A stretch of 32,700 bases of DNA from UBA493 sp035655435 (GCA_035655435.1 DASRUN010000015.1:1-32700); one strand, 5' to 3'. Shown: positions 21,591 through 30,246, numbered from the stretch's first letter. Notes: a model not told the origin generated them from the sequence alone. Program-made: numbers and translations.

Positions 21591-22286
21591 TCAACTTAAA
21601 TTCTTCAGCTCTTGCCTAAATTCCTTGGATTTTTCAGTTAGTTCCTCCACTGCAGCAATAATCAATTCTTTTGGCTCCAAATTGCCGTGTGATTCAACCG
21701 TAAAAATAAACGCCGTTGAATCATACTCTATTTTTTCATTATCCTTCACTATAATGTCCCTCTTTTTTTCATCAAGGATCATTTCAAGCAAATCGGCTTT
21801 GTACGCGGATTTTTTCCCGCTTTTATCAACAATGCTCGGCATCTCCGTGTAGGAAACAATTGCAGGCTGGTACTTACTATGAGTTGTTCCTCTTCCGGCA
21901 ATAGCGTCCATTTCAAGTTTCAAGGATTGTCCTTCCGCAAGTTCTGTAATTGGAATATTTCCAAAAGCAGGTTCTATTGTCGGATCAGTACTTTTAATGT
22001 CTTTGCTGTAAACCGTGCACGGGCCTTCTTTTTCAAGAACCAATTTTACTTTTTCTCCTGCCTTGTATTTTTTTGAATCCATTTTCAATGGAATCATTGC
22101 AAGCCTGTGTGCGAGCATTTCATCAAACATTACGCTTGTGTTCTGGTAAAAGTGAACATCTTCCACCGCGAGTATATTCAATCCCGCCATCATGGTTCTT
22201 CTAAGCGCGTTTGCAAACGCGGGATTTGTTCCCTTAACCAAAAATTTAACCTGGTTTTCTTTTGTATCCAAAATTTTTATGTCCAT
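21591..22286 (-). CDS. rpoD: RNA polymerase subunit Rpo3 (RpoD)
   Basis: Alpha-like assembly subunit, 231 residues from the ATG at 22286. NQVKFLVKGTNPAFANALRRTMM is the conserved alpha motif near the N-terminus, followed by AVEDVHFYQNTSVMFDEMLAHRLAMIPL. No ferredoxin-like cysteine insert is visible. The start has GAGG 8 nt upstream; a longer form would overlap S11 by 47 nt. It follows S11, the standard S13-S4-S11-RpoD order. Confidence 0.95.
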   Translation of the reverse strand: MDIKILDTKENQVKFLVKGTNPAFANALRRTMMAGLNILAVEDVHFYQNTSVMFDEMLAHRLAMIPLKMDSKKYKAGEKVKLVLEKEGPCTVYSKDIKSTDPTIEPAFGNIPITELAEGQSLKLEMDAIAGRGTTHSKYQPAIVSYTEMPSIVDKSGKKSAYKADLLEMILDEKKRDIIVKDNEKIEYDSTAFIFTVESHGNLEPKELIIAAVEELTEKSKEFRQELKNLS

Positions 22287-22296
22287 GAAATCAACC

Positions 22297-22680
22297 TCAC
22301 TCTTTTTTACTTCTGTGTCTTTTCTTTCTCCTGCACCCGTCATGTGGCATAGGAGTAACGTTCTCGATTGTCCTTATTCTCACGTTATTTCTTGTAAGAG
22401 AAAGTATTGCAGCTTCAGCCCCTTGTCCGGGGTTCTTGGGTTTTATTCCGCCCTGTCCCCTGACCTTAACTATAACCTCATCTATTCCTTTTTCCCTTGC
22501 TTTTTCAGCCACGATTTCCGCAACCTTCATTGCGGCATAAGGAGAACCTTCTTTGTGTTGTGCCTTGACAACCATTCCGCCTGAACATTTTGCAATTGTT
22601 TCCGCTCCTGTAATGTCTGTAAGAAGAATTATTGTATTATTTCTTGAAGCATAAATGTGAATTATTCCTGTCTTGCTCAT
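22297..22680 (-). CDS. rps11: Small ribosomal subunit protein uS11
   Basis: 127 residues, from GIIHIYASRNNTIILLTDITGAE through a VKVRGQGGIKPKNPGQGAE core to the C-terminal TPMPHDGCRRKKRHR motif of archaeal S11. The ATG overlaps the S4 stop (ATGA). Confidence 0.97.
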   Translation of the reverse strand: MSKTGIIHIYASRNNTIILLTDITGAETIAKCSGGMVVKAQHKEGSPYAAMKVAEIVAEKAREKGIDEVIVKVRGQGGIKPKNPGQGAEAAILSLTRNNVRIRTIENVTPMPHDGCRRKKRHRSKKE

Positions 22681-23318
22681 GTCTTCAACTCCCCGTCTTC
22701 TTTCTTAATTTCTTTTTCCTCAATCTCTTGGACAATTTCTTCCAATGGTTCTGTTGATTCAATGAGTTTTTCTTCCGCGGTTATTCCCGCAGCCTCTTCA
22801 AATGCTTTCTTCAAATCTTTTTTCTGTACAACATCAATCTTAATCGGTTTCTTATACCAAGAAATTTGTGCGGGCTCTTCCATTGAAACAAGATAACTTG
22901 GCGCTGTGAGCTTGTTTCCTCCAAGAGAAATGTGGCCATGAACAATAAACTGTCTCGCCTGTTTTGAACTGTTTGCCATTCCTTTTCTCATAACTTGTGT
23001 CTGAAGCCTTCTTTCAAGAACCGCCTCAACTTTCATGCTGAGAATATCTTCCACACTTGTATTGTCATTTGCCAAACCATATTTTTTCAAACCACTCATC
23101 AATTCTTTTTCCCTAATATTTCTTTCTTCAAGCGGAAGCGCCAAAAGCCCTCTTGCAATCTGTCTCTTGTTCTTCAACCAGGTTATGTGTTTTCTCAAAT
23201 CTCTTTTGTTTACCAAACCGTAAAATTCAAGGAGCTTTTTCTCGGTTTCAAGCAATTGCTTATCCCACTTTTTTCTCGGGGTTTCATATCTCTTTCTTCG
23301 TTTTTTCGGATCACCCAT
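22677..23318 (-). CDS. rps4: Small ribosomal subunit protein uS4
   Basis: 213 residues: GDPKKRRKRYETPRKKWDKQLL start, then the S4 RNA-binding domain (about 105-165) with RRLQTQVMRKGMANSSKQARQF split around it and VHGHISLGG. An acidic C-terminal tail of about 40 residues (rich in EE) is longer than usual. It follows S13 by 6 nt. Confidence 0.96.
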   Translation of the reverse strand: MGDPKKRRKRYETPRKKWDKQLLETEKKLLEFYGLVNKRDLRKHITWLKNKRQIARGLLALPLEERNIREKELMSGLKKYGLANDNTSVEDILSMKVEAVLERRLQTQVMRKGMANSSKQARQFIVHGHISLGGNKLTAPSYLVSMEEPAQISWYKKPIKIDVVQKKDLKKAFEEAAGITAEEKLIESTEPLEEIVQEIEEKEIKKEDGELKT

Positions 23319-23324
23319 TCAAAA

Positions 23325-23945
23325 TCACTTTCCCTTTCCCTTTGCCGGTGCAGGTTTGGCTGCTGCGGCCGCTGCAGGTGCTGCTGCGGCCTTTACATCC
23401 TTCTTTGTAACTCCAACAACTCCGCCCTTGCCTCTATGCGTTGACTTGGTGCTTTGACCTCTAACGGGCAATCCCCAAGTGTGCCTGAATCCTCTGTAAG
23501 TTTTTATTTCGCTCAATCTTTGAATGTCCTGTCTCAAAGCAAAATCAAGATCTGATGTTATAAGATGCCTGTCCGTTCCCGTTACAAAGTCTCTTCTCCT
23601 GTTCACGCTCCAGCCAGGAATACCATATTCCTGCGGCTGTTGAACTATCTTCTCAAGTTTGCGAACATCTTCTTCCATTATTTTTCCAATTTTTTCCACG
23701 GAGGATTTTCCGGTTTCTTTTTCATAAACAGTTCCAATGCTCTTCGCTGTCCTCAATCCTATTCCCTTGATTTTTGTAATTGCCATGAAAATGGGCTTTG
23801 TTCCATTTAAATCAACATTCGCAACTCTCACAATAAAATTAATGTCCTCTTTTGGTCCGGCATCATGCTTTTCCTGCGCCTGTTTGTTCGGATTGAACTT
23901 TGGCTTATTCTTGAAATCTTTTTTATCTTTTTTGTCTTCGGCCAT
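23325..23945 (-). CDS. rps13: Small ribosomal subunit protein uS13 with both ends extended
   Basis: The core (about 36-180) has FIVRVANVDLNGTKP, ITKIKGIGLRTA and GYRGFRH-type KTYRGFRHTWGLPVRGQST. At 206 residues it is about 50 longer than typical archaeal S13: a Lys/Asp/Asn-rich 35-residue start and an Ala/Pro/Lys tail with AAAAPAAAAAAKPAPAKGKG, resembling the tails of some other basic nucleic-acid binders. It precedes S4, as usual. The start is the ATG 2 nt before the L14e end. Confidence 0.95.
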   Translation of the reverse strand: MAEDKKDKKDFKNKPKFNPNKQAQEKHDAGPKEDINFIVRVANVDLNGTKPIFMAITKIKGIGLRTAKSIGTVYEKETGKSSVEKIGKIMEEDVRKLEKIVQQPQEYGIPGWSVNRRRDFVTGTDRHLITSDLDFALRQDIQRLSEIKTYRGFRHTWGLPVRGQSTKSTHRGKGGVVGVTKKDVKAAAAPAAAAAAKPAPAKGKGK

Positions 23946-23946
23946 T

Positions 23947-24171
23947 TTATCCCTCTATTTTTTCCGCAATTTCTTTCTGCGAAACCCCTTTTGTAATTTT
24001 AATTTTTTTTCCTATAGGAAACAGATGCGCTACATTGCACTTTCTTTTTTGGACTTCCGCACCCTCAATAAGAACAAAATTATCATCCACAATATCAACC
24101 ACAACAACTTTCTTTCCGGCCTCTCTTCCCGCGGTTTTCACGCAAACGCTTCCAATATCAAGTGATCTCAC
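23947..24171 (-). CDS. rpl14e: Large ribosomal subunit protein L14e
   Basis: 74-residue KOW-type protein: DIGSVCVKTAGREAGKKVVV, then a VLIEGAEVQKRKCNVAHLFP core, the L14e signature. Normal archaeal size. Its ATG overlaps the L34e stop (ATGA). In many archaea cmk and cbf5 lie on either side of L14e; both are missing here. Confidence 0.94.
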   Translation of the reverse strand: MRSLDIGSVCVKTAGREAGKKVVVVDIVDDNFVLIEGAEVQKRKCNVAHLFPIGKKIKITKGVSQKEIAEKIEG

Positions 24172-24509
24172 AAAGCTTCCCCCTTGATTTGGGTTGTCAA
24201 AAACTTTTTTATCCTAACCGGAGTTTCACTGATTTTCTTTTTTCCTGAAATAACAAGAGAATAATTTTCCCACAATTCGCGCCTTGCTTCAGTTCCAAGA
24301 ACTCCGCCGAATTTAACGCTCGGTCTTCTGTTTGTTTTACCTCTCTTTTTGAGAACACTTTTGCTTTGGTTTCCTGTTCCTGAAAGAACTTTTCCGCTAA
24401 CAGCGCACTCTGCAATTTCTCTCTTATCATTTGTATAATGTACCGCGGTTTTTCCACCCGGAGTTCTCCTGAACTTTTTTCTCTTAACCCTTAAATGCCT
24501 ATCAACCAT
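24168..24509 (-). CDS. rpl34e: Large ribosomal subunit protein L34e, zinc site mostly lost
   Basis: 113 residues. RRTPGGKTAVHYTNDKR and KKRGKTNRRPSVKFGGVL identify L34e. Only C35 remains of the Cys4 set; the other positions are S38, G72 and A75. The C-terminus is about 25 residues longer than usual. It overlaps DUF106 by eight bases, so the frame is constrained and a sequencing frameshift is unlikely. Confidence 0.93.
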   Translation of the reverse strand: MVDRHLRVKRKKFRRTPGGKTAVHYTNDKREIAECAVSGKVLSGTGNQSKSVLKKRGKTNRRPSVKFGGVLGTEARRELWENYSLVISGKKKISETPVRIKKFLTTQIKGEAL

Positions 24510-25008
24510 TCATAACACCAAATTTTTTTACTGCAGTTCTTCCAACATTAATTATAATTGTGATAATAAGATAAGACAAGAAATACCATCCAAACCAATT
24601 TGTCTGATCATACAACTGAATTCCCCAAGTTGCGGTATTCAACAAATCAAAACCCTGAACAAGCCATGGAGTGCTTATTGGAAGATCAATTACGGCTTCT
24701 CCGTAAAAAAAACCGAGAATTGCGAACGCCGGCAAAAAAACAACAAGGCTGTACAACATTACTTTTGTTGAACCTGACATCATTTTCTGCATTGATTCAA
24801 ACATTTCTTTTTCCATTGCCTCCAATTCGTTCTTGGATTTCATGTCGTCTTTTTTCATCAACTCCTTCATTCTTGCCTGTTTTTCTTTCATTGCTTTCTG
24901 CTGTTCTTTCATCTCATCCTTGTTCACAAACTTGTTTTGGATAAATTGCGAGACAACCGCCAAAACAAGCGATATGCCTGCAATGTCAACCATGGGATTT
25001 ACAATCAT
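24502..25008 (-). CDS. DUF106 membrane protein (EMC3/TMCO1/YidC-like insertase)
   Basis: 168 residues with three hydrophobic segments (about 6-24, 80-104 and 135-158) and a charged Met/Lys/Glu coiled coil between the first two (about 30-75), the arrangement of archaeal Oxa1-superfamily insertases. Being next to secY and within the ribosomal cluster is conserved and fits a role in co-translational membrane insertion. Adenylate kinase, usually between it and secY, is absent; the 73-nt gap has no gene. Confidence 0.9.
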   Translation of the reverse strand: MIVNPMVDIAGISLVLAVVSQFIQNKFVNKDEMKEQQKAMKEKQARMKELMKKDDMKSKNELEAMEKEMFESMQKMMSGSTKVMLYSLVVFLPAFAILGFFYGEAVIDLPISTPWLVQGFDLLNTATWGIQLYDQTNWFGWYFLSYLIITIIINVGRTAVKKFGVMNG

Positions 25009-25081
25009 ATTAAAACCTTTGAACCGAAAAATAAGGAAAATCGGGGGAATAATTTACTATTATTTTTTCCACCAATGCCTT

Positions 25082-26506
25082 TTAAAATCTCCCTCCTTGT
25101 CCGAAAAGCCTGCCGAGCATTGGATGCATCTCCATTAGCTGCTCCCTTGCAAGTTCCTCGTAAAGCCTGTAAACAATTCCAACTGTAAGAAGAATTCCTG
25201 TCCCGGAACCTATTGCACCCGTAAGGTCGGCAAGACCAGCAAGAAGCCCAACAAACGCACTTCCAAGAATTGTAATAGTTGGAATGTACCTATCCAAAAC
25301 CTGTTTGATAACCCTTGGATCTCTCCTAAAACCAGGAATTGACATTCCGGCTTTCTGCAATTGCGCAGCAACCTTATCCGGACCTTGTCCCCCAAGTTCT
25401 ATCCAGAATCTTCCAAAAATCGTCGCAGCAACAACAAGAATAATTATGTATAAGAAAGCGTGTATTATTGATCCTCCCAATCCAATCAATTGGAATGTTG
25501 TAATACTTTGTATCATTTGGTCAAATATAGTGGGGGAGATTCCCTCCAAAAAAATCTGTTGAACCAACCCATAAGGCGGAATAACAATCGCGGCAATCCC
25601 ACCAATAAATGCCCCTACAAAAGGAACTCCTTTTGTAAGTGCAGCCCAAATTGAAAAATTCGCAAACAATGCAACCGCAAGAATAACCGGCATGTTTGAA
25701 ACATACAAAAATTTTACCGGATATCTGCCCCCCGTTCCTTTTCTTCCCATTGTAATTGGAATGTTAACATGAATTCCTTCCGCGTAAACAACCACAAAAA
25801 ATATCAGTAATGTAAAAAGTATGGGAAGCAATGCAACAATGAAAGCATTCAACACATTGGTTGCAACTTCCCTGAAAAACAGGAACAAAAGCCCGTTTCC
25901 TTGAGCAATGTTAAAGTTCTGTGCAACATCTATAGGGGAGAAAATTCTCCAAACAATTTCTCCCGAAACCTGTGCCGCAATGAACAATCCAATTCCTGAA
26001 CCAACTCCGTATTTTGAAACAACTTCATCCAAGTAAAGCAATATTATGGAACCGATTGCAACCTGCAATACAACAAGCGGAAGCATTCCCGGCGCCGGAG
26101 TTATAAAACCTGTAAGTGAAAAAGCAAGTGCTTCGAAAAAACTCAAAATAATAGCAAGAAGTTTTTGCATTCCGGAAAATTCTGTTTTGTCCGCAGGATT
26201 GCTCAAATCAAGTTTTATTATTCCTCCGCCCACAAGAAGCTGGAGAATTATTGAAGCAAGAACAATCGGGCCTATTCCAACCGTTAAAAGCGAACCAATT
26301 TGTGAAGCTAATACCACTTGAAGCTGAGATAATTGCCCCGCGCTTTGAGCTGTCAAACCGATAAGAGATATGTTTCCAAGAACAAAGAATGCTAATAATG
26401 CGATTCCTGTCCAAAGAAGCCTTTGTTTAAGCGCGGGTTTTTGTTCCGGAGTTCTTACTTCCGGAAGCGCCCCATAAATAGGCTTGAATATTGCAAAAGA
26501 ACCCAT
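25082..26506 (-). CDS. secY: Protein translocase subunit SecY (Sec61 alpha)
   Basis: 474 residues with about ten hydrophobic helices. Conserved pieces include LLWTGIALLAFFVLGNI (TM1), the plug region near 50-65, GSGIGLFIAAQ, YAEGIHVNIP and GFRRDPRVIKQVLDRYIP. It forms the channel with SecE and SecG for the secreted surface protein among others. The ATG overlaps the L15 stop (TAATG). Confidence 0.97.
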   Translation of the reverse strand: MGSFAIFKPIYGALPEVRTPEQKPALKQRLLWTGIALLAFFVLGNISLIGLTAQSAGQLSQLQVVLASQIGSLLTVGIGPIVLASIILQLLVGGGIIKLDLSNPADKTEFSGMQKLLAIILSFFEALAFSLTGFITPAPGMLPLVVLQVAIGSIILLYLDEVVSKYGVGSGIGLFIAAQVSGEIVWRIFSPIDVAQNFNIAQGNGLLFLFFREVATNVLNAFIVALLPILFTLLIFFVVVYAEGIHVNIPITMGRKGTGGRYPVKFLYVSNMPVILAVALFANFSIWAALTKGVPFVGAFIGGIAAIVIPPYGLVQQIFLEGISPTIFDQMIQSITTFQLIGLGGSIIHAFLYIIILVVAATIFGRFWIELGGQGPDKVAAQLQKAGMSIPGFRRDPRVIKQVLDRYIPTITILGSAFVGLLAGLADLTGAIGSGTGILLTVGIVYRLYEELAREQLMEMHPMLGRLFGQGGRF

Positions 26507-26967
26507 TATGCTTCAGCCTCTTCCTCCGCATCTTCCGCTTCAAAATCATCTTCTGCTTCCACTATGCCGCCTTTTGCCCTAATTTTATCCGCAGCTTTTT
26601 GTGTAAGAACAGCATTCTCAATTTTTATTTTTTCGTTAACGGATCCGTTTCCAAGAACTTTTTCAAATCCAAGAACTTTTCCATCTAAAACAATTATTGA
26701 ACCGTCTTTTTTTGCAGTTCCTTTTTCAATCCATTTAGGAAGCTTGTTTGAAATAATTTCAAGGCTTATAACAGTCATTTTTTTCTTTGCTTTCAGAGTT
26801 CTCTTTGTTCCGAAATCAAGGTAATACTTTGAAAACTTGTGTTTGTGTGAACCTGCTCTTCCCACTCCACCTCTATTTCCGGCTCCGCGTCTGTTCTTTG
26901 TTCCGCCTCCACCGTGGTATCTTCCTCCTCTCAATTTATTCTTTTTTCTTCTTCTTCGCACAACCAT
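26506..26967 (-). CDS. rpl15: Large ribosomal subunit protein uL15
   Basis: 153 residues. The Gly/Arg-rich start KLRGGRYHGGGGTKNRRGAG and GRAGSHKHKFSKYY are typical archaeal L15. The C-terminal half VLGFEKVLGNG and AADKIRAKGG are also typical. It ends in an acidic tail and is followed by secY with a one-base overlap. Confidence 0.96.
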   Translation of the reverse strand: MVVRRRRKKNKLRGGRYHGGGGTKNRRGAGNRGGVGRAGSHKHKFSKYYLDFGTKRTLKAKKKMTVISLEIISNKLPKWIEKGTAKKDGSIIVLDGKVLGFEKVLGNGSVNEKIKIENAVLTQKAADKIRAKGGIVEAEDDFEAEDAEEEAEA

Positions 26968-26977
26968 TTCAAATCAC

Positions 26978-27439
26978 CTAACTCATTTTCGCTATCAACA
27001 CATCAATTTCTTTTCCTCTATCTCCAAGCGCTCCGCCAAGACTGAACTGGATTTTTGTTCCAGCTCTCTTGTGGCCTTTCCTTGGAGGGTGTAATCTCAA
27101 AACAGGTTTTATTCCCAAATCTCTAAGCTTTACTTTTCCTTCCAACACTTGCTTTGCAAGTGCTTCAAATCCTGAAATTTTTTTTCCTTTCAAAAATTCA
27201 AGTGTGACTCGTTCATCTCCTTCCAAGCGAGCTCTTTTTGTAAGAAGCTTTCCAAGAGTTGCTTCGCCGATTTCTCCAAAAGTAACATAATCCCTTACTT
27301 TCTCCAACATTTTTTTCCCGCCCTTATCATTGTTCACCAAAACAAGATGATTTGGTTTGTAAAGCATGAGGGATTCAAGTGCAGTTGTTATTTGAGGTGA
27401 AACATTTACTGTTCCTCTAACTCTAATTGCCGCAATCAT
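26978..27439 (-). CDS. rpl30: Large ribosomal subunit protein uL30
   Basis: 153 residues, the long archaeal type. IAAIRVRGTVNVSPQITTALE, then RLHPPRKGHKRAGTKIQFSLGG mark it. ATG overlaps the S5 stop by four bases (ATGA). Length is normal for archaea. Confidence 0.95.
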   Translation of the reverse strand: MIAAIRVRGTVNVSPQITTALESLMLYKPNHLVLVNNDKGGKKMLEKVRDYVTFGEIGEATLGKLLTKRARLEGDERVTLEFLKGKKISGFEALAKQVLEGKVKLRDLGIKPVLRLHPPRKGHKRAGTKIQFSLGGALGDRGKEIDVLIAKMS

Positions 27440-28140
27440 TGATTTTTCACCTCAATTTTTTTTGCAATATCATTGTTAAGCCTTACTTTGTTTGTAGCAT
27501 AAAGTGCGTCAACCGCAGCAGCAACAAAATCAAGTGTTGAACCTGTATTTCCGGATGTCTTGCTCCAAACATCTTTTATGCCTGCAAATCTCATAACATC
27601 TTTTATTGCATCCCCAACAACAAGTCCTGTTCCTTTCGGAGCAGGCATTAAAGTTACTTTAACCGAGGAAGATTTTCCAATAACTTTGTACGGAACAGAA
27701 TGTGTTCCTTGTGTTCTTTCCTGCCAGCTTCCTGCGCCTCTTCTGAGTTTTTTAATGTTAAGTTTTGCATTTCGAGCTGCTTTGTTTATTGCAGGGAATT
27801 TTTCTTTATCCTTTGCTGTTCCTAAACCAATGTAAGAATCTCCATCTCCAATAAGGACTGCTGCTCTAAAAGAAAAATTTCTTCCCTGTCTTGTAACTCT
27901 GGTTGTTTTCCTAAAATCAACCATTTTTTCCTTCATATCAGGAATCAATACATCAATTATTTCAGGCTCCATTATCCTGTAGCCTTTTGAAAAAAAATCA
28001 TCCAAAGAATCTATTTCCTTGTTTTTTACGAGCTTTCCTGTTTCTGTTTTTGGAACCCAATCAGAAACTCTTTTTACTTTTTCTTCTTCTCTTCTGATTT
28101 TTCGTTCGTTTTCGTCTCTTTCCCTTTTTTCCCTAGCCAT
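27436..28140 (-). CDS. rps5: Small ribosomal subunit protein uS5
   Basis: 234 residues with GRNFSFRAAVLIGDGDSYIG (double-stranded RNA-binding core), LRRGAGSWQ, PYKVIGKSSSV, LMPAPKGTGLVVGDAIKDVM and AGIKDVWSKTSGNTGS, as in archaeal S5. The ATG at 28140 is 10 nt after GGAG; an in-frame TTG nine bases earlier is too close to it. Confidence 0.96.
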   Translation of the reverse strand: MAREKRERDENERKIRREEEKVKRVSDWVPKTETGKLVKNKEIDSLDDFFSKGYRIMEPEIIDVLIPDMKEKMVDFRKTTRVTRQGRNFSFRAAVLIGDGDSYIGLGTAKDKEKFPAINKAARNAKLNIKKLRRGAGSWQERTQGTHSVPYKVIGKSSSVKVTLMPAPKGTGLVVGDAIKDVMRFAGIKDVWSKTSGNTGSTLDFVAAAVDALYATNKVRLNNDIAKKIEVKNQ

Positions 28141-28141
28141 T

Positions 28142-28648
28142 TTAATCAAACTCCTTGTTTATTTTAGATTTAACTTCATCAAAATTCTTTTCCGCATCAG
28201 CGCTAATGTGTTTTCCTTTAATTCTATCTTCTTTCGGGAAAGCGCTTGCATCGCTTGGGATTTTCATACCTGCATCAATTGCACCTTTCAAAGCAGCAAA
28301 TATTCTATTCCCGTGAACCGGAGTAGCCAATCCAAGATCAAGAACAGCTTCCTTGATTTCGGCTTTCAAAGCTTTTTTTGCGCACAAGTATCCCGTCAAA
28401 TATGCAGCAGGAATATTTCCTGTATGTCCTTTCCAACCGCTTTTTTTGAGAGAATTGCTCGCAAAATAAGCCTTTACCTCATCCCCGTGTGGTTTGTAAA
28501 CAACAAACTCGCAAATAGTTGAGTTATTTGTTTTTCTAACCACAAGCCTTGGCTTGTCGGATTTTATAAGAGCAAGTCTTTTGCTGTAATTTGTTTTGAA
28601 AGTTCTTCTTCTCCTGAACTTAACCTTGTAATTCGGCCCGCTGCTCAT
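28142..28648 (-). CDS. rpl18: Large ribosomal subunit protein uL18
   Basis: 168 residues of the archaeal L18 (L5-like) type: GPNYKVKFRRRRTFKTNYSKRL, KPRLVVRKTNN, GWKGHTGNIPAAYLTGYLC and LDLGLATPVHGNRIFAALKG. Binds 5S rRNA with L5. ATG overlaps the L19e stop by four bases. Confidence 0.96.
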   Translation of the reverse strand: MSSGPNYKVKFRRRRTFKTNYSKRLALIKSDKPRLVVRKTNNSTICEFVVYKPHGDEVKAYFASNSLKKSGWKGHTGNIPAAYLTGYLCAKKALKAEIKEAVLDLGLATPVHGNRIFAALKGAIDAGMKIPSDASAFPKEDRIKGKHISADAEKNFDEVKSKINKEFD

Positions 28649-29085
28649 TTTTTGCCCTCCTCAACCATTGCCTGTAAAGATTTTTTTCCTTTGAAAAAAT
28701 TTCCTTTGATCATAAGATAAATTTGTCTTGCAGGTTTTTTCAACTTCACTCCTGAATCCTTCATTTCTTTAAGAGTTCTTCTTTGTGCGCGAACATTTTT
28801 ACGCCAAGAAGCTTTTCTCTCCATTCTTGCTCCTCTTTTACCGGTTCTCTTTCCTTTTCCCCTTTTTCTTCCCTTCTTTTTCTTTGCAGCAAGAATCCTA
28901 GCTCTGCCCCTGCTTTGCAAGTGATCCAATCTCTTTTTTATTAATCCTTCTTTTATAAGCGATCTAACATCTTCCTTGGTCATTGCGTCCTTAAATCTTT
29001 TTGTTTCGCCGGGAGTCAAATATATTTTTGTGACCCCGACTTTAAGGATTTCCGCCGCCATTTTTTTTGCATTTTGTTCTTTCAT
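28645..29085 (-). CDS. rpl19e: Large ribosomal subunit protein L19e
   Basis: 146 residues. QNAKKMAAEILKVGVTKIYL at the start, IKKRLDHLQSRGRARI, then the very basic KKKGRKRGKGKRTGKRGARM arm and RAQRRTLKEMKDSG helix, all typical. Lies 12 nt after L32e in the normal order. Confidence 0.96.
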   Translation of the reverse strand: MKEQNAKKMAAEILKVGVTKIYLTPGETKRFKDAMTKEDVRSLIKEGLIKKRLDHLQSRGRARILAAKKKKGRKRGKGKRTGKRGARMERKASWRKNVRAQRRTLKEMKDSGVKLKKPARQIYLMIKGNFFKGKKSLQAMVEEGKK

Positions 29086-29097
29086 TTTACAAACACC

Positions 29098-29700
29098 TCA
29101 AGGGTTCAAAACCTTTATTCCTTTTGCAATTGCTTTATCAACAATCGCGATTTTTTTCTTTCTTCCCAAACCGGAAACAACTCTTATTGCGTGCATGTCC
29201 GGAACCATTTCAATTTCGCTGATTTTTGTAACAACAAATTCTCTGTAACCGCTTGGATGTATATCTCTAATTGCCTTCGGTCTTCTATACCCTCCATGAG
29301 GGTTGAATCCGTCGCTTGCAACATGTTTAACATCAATTCCTCTTGGAAAGCGCCACTTGTTCCATTTTTCATTTCCCTTTCTCCTCTGGCTTCTTTTTCC
29401 GAATCTTCCTCTAAAAACAGGTGTTCCTGTTTTTCTCAAAATTTTTCTTCTTTGAGCTAAAACTTGCTTTGTTTTTTTAACAGCAACTTTCCTGGATTTT
29501 TCCTTAGGCCTTTTCTTTTTTGCCTTAACAATTTTTTCCTCTTTCTTGGTTTCTTTTTTTGCATCGGCTTTGCCGGAAACCTTTTCCTCTTTCACAGGAG
29601 CTTTTGCCTCGTGCTTATGATCCGCATGCGAATGTTCTTCATGCATGTGATCGTGTTTCTTTTCTTCTTTTGTTTCTTTTTTTTGTTTTGTTTCAGCCAT
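29098..29700 (-). CDS. rpl32e: Large ribosomal subunit protein L32e with His-rich N-terminal extension
   Basis: The L32e core (about 85-200) has RKTGTPVFRGRFGKRSQRR, WRFPRGIDVKHV and GYRRPKAIRDIHPSGYREF-type pieces. The first 80 residues are an extension: residues 16-30 hold eight histidines (HDHMHEEHSHADHKH), then a Lys/Glu-rich stretch. Such His clusters usually bind zinc, nickel or copper. Start is the ATG at 29700; a TTG six bases earlier is possible. It overlaps nothing and follows L6 by 6 nt. Confidence 0.94.
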   Translation of the reverse strand: MAETKQKKETKEEKKHDHMHEEHSHADHKHEAKAPVKEEKVSGKADAKKETKKEEKIVKAKKKRPKEKSRKVAVKKTKQVLAQRRKILRKTGTPVFRGRFGKRSQRRKGNEKWNKWRFPRGIDVKHVASDGFNPHGGYRRPKAIRDIHPSGYREFVVTKISEIEMVPDMHAIRVVSGLGRKKKIAIVDKAIAKGIKVLNP

Positions 29701-29706
29701 TTTCAA

Positions 29707-30237
29707 TCACTTTGATTTTTGAGTAATATAAATTCCGTCATGGTATATTCTGATGTCTTTTCCCCTGATTTTTGTTGCCTGCTCCATGTTTGCAGCCGTC
29801 TGTCCAACATGCTCTTTGTTGTGTCCTTTAACCGTTATGTCCTTTCCTTTAACATCAACCTTTGATTTGCCAACAATCCTTGCTTTTCTTGGATGCTTTG
29901 CCCCGGCAAGATTGTTTATTTCCACAAACCCTTCCTTTACCGTAACATTCATTGGAAAGTGACTGTAAACAACTTCAAGCTTGTACTCATACTCTTGCCC
30001 AAGTCCTTTCAACATGTTTTTGATGTGCGATGCTATTGAGAGCGATTCCGCCAAATCATTTTTCCTATCGCTGGTTGAATAAACTTCAATTTTGTTTTCA
30101 ACTTTTTTCAGTATTACATATGTTGATTTGAATTTTCTGGAACTTTCTTTTCCGCCGGCTTTTACGCTAAGCTCGTTGCCGCGCAATTCGGCTTGAACTC
30201 CTTGCGGAATTTCTATTGTTGCCATTTTTTGTTCCAT
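29707..30237 (-). CDS. rpl6: Large ribosomal subunit protein uL6
   Basis: 176 residues with two L6 repeats: IEIPQGVQAELRGNELSVK at the start, NMLKGLGQEYEYKLEVVYSHFP, VEINNLAGAKHPRKARIVG, and the C-terminal VGQTAANMEQATKIRGKDIRIYHDGIYI split across the rRNA-binding face. The ATG at 30225 (MATIEIPQ) is an alternative start. Order S8-L6-L32e is standard. Confidence 0.96.
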   Translation of the reverse strand: MEQKMATIEIPQGVQAELRGNELSVKAGGKESSRKFKSTYVILKKVENKIEVYSTSDRKNDLAESLSIASHIKNMLKGLGQEYEYKLEVVYSHFPMNVTVKEGFVEINNLAGAKHPRKARIVGKSKVDVKGKDITVKGHNKEHVGQTAANMEQATKIRGKDIRIYHDGIYITQKSK

Positions 30238-30246
30238 AATATACCA

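Noticed and set aside
24168..24509. L34e zinc-ligand loss as a frameshift artefact
   Set aside because: Conserved residues continue on both sides of each lost cysteine and the gene overlaps neighbours in the expected frames.
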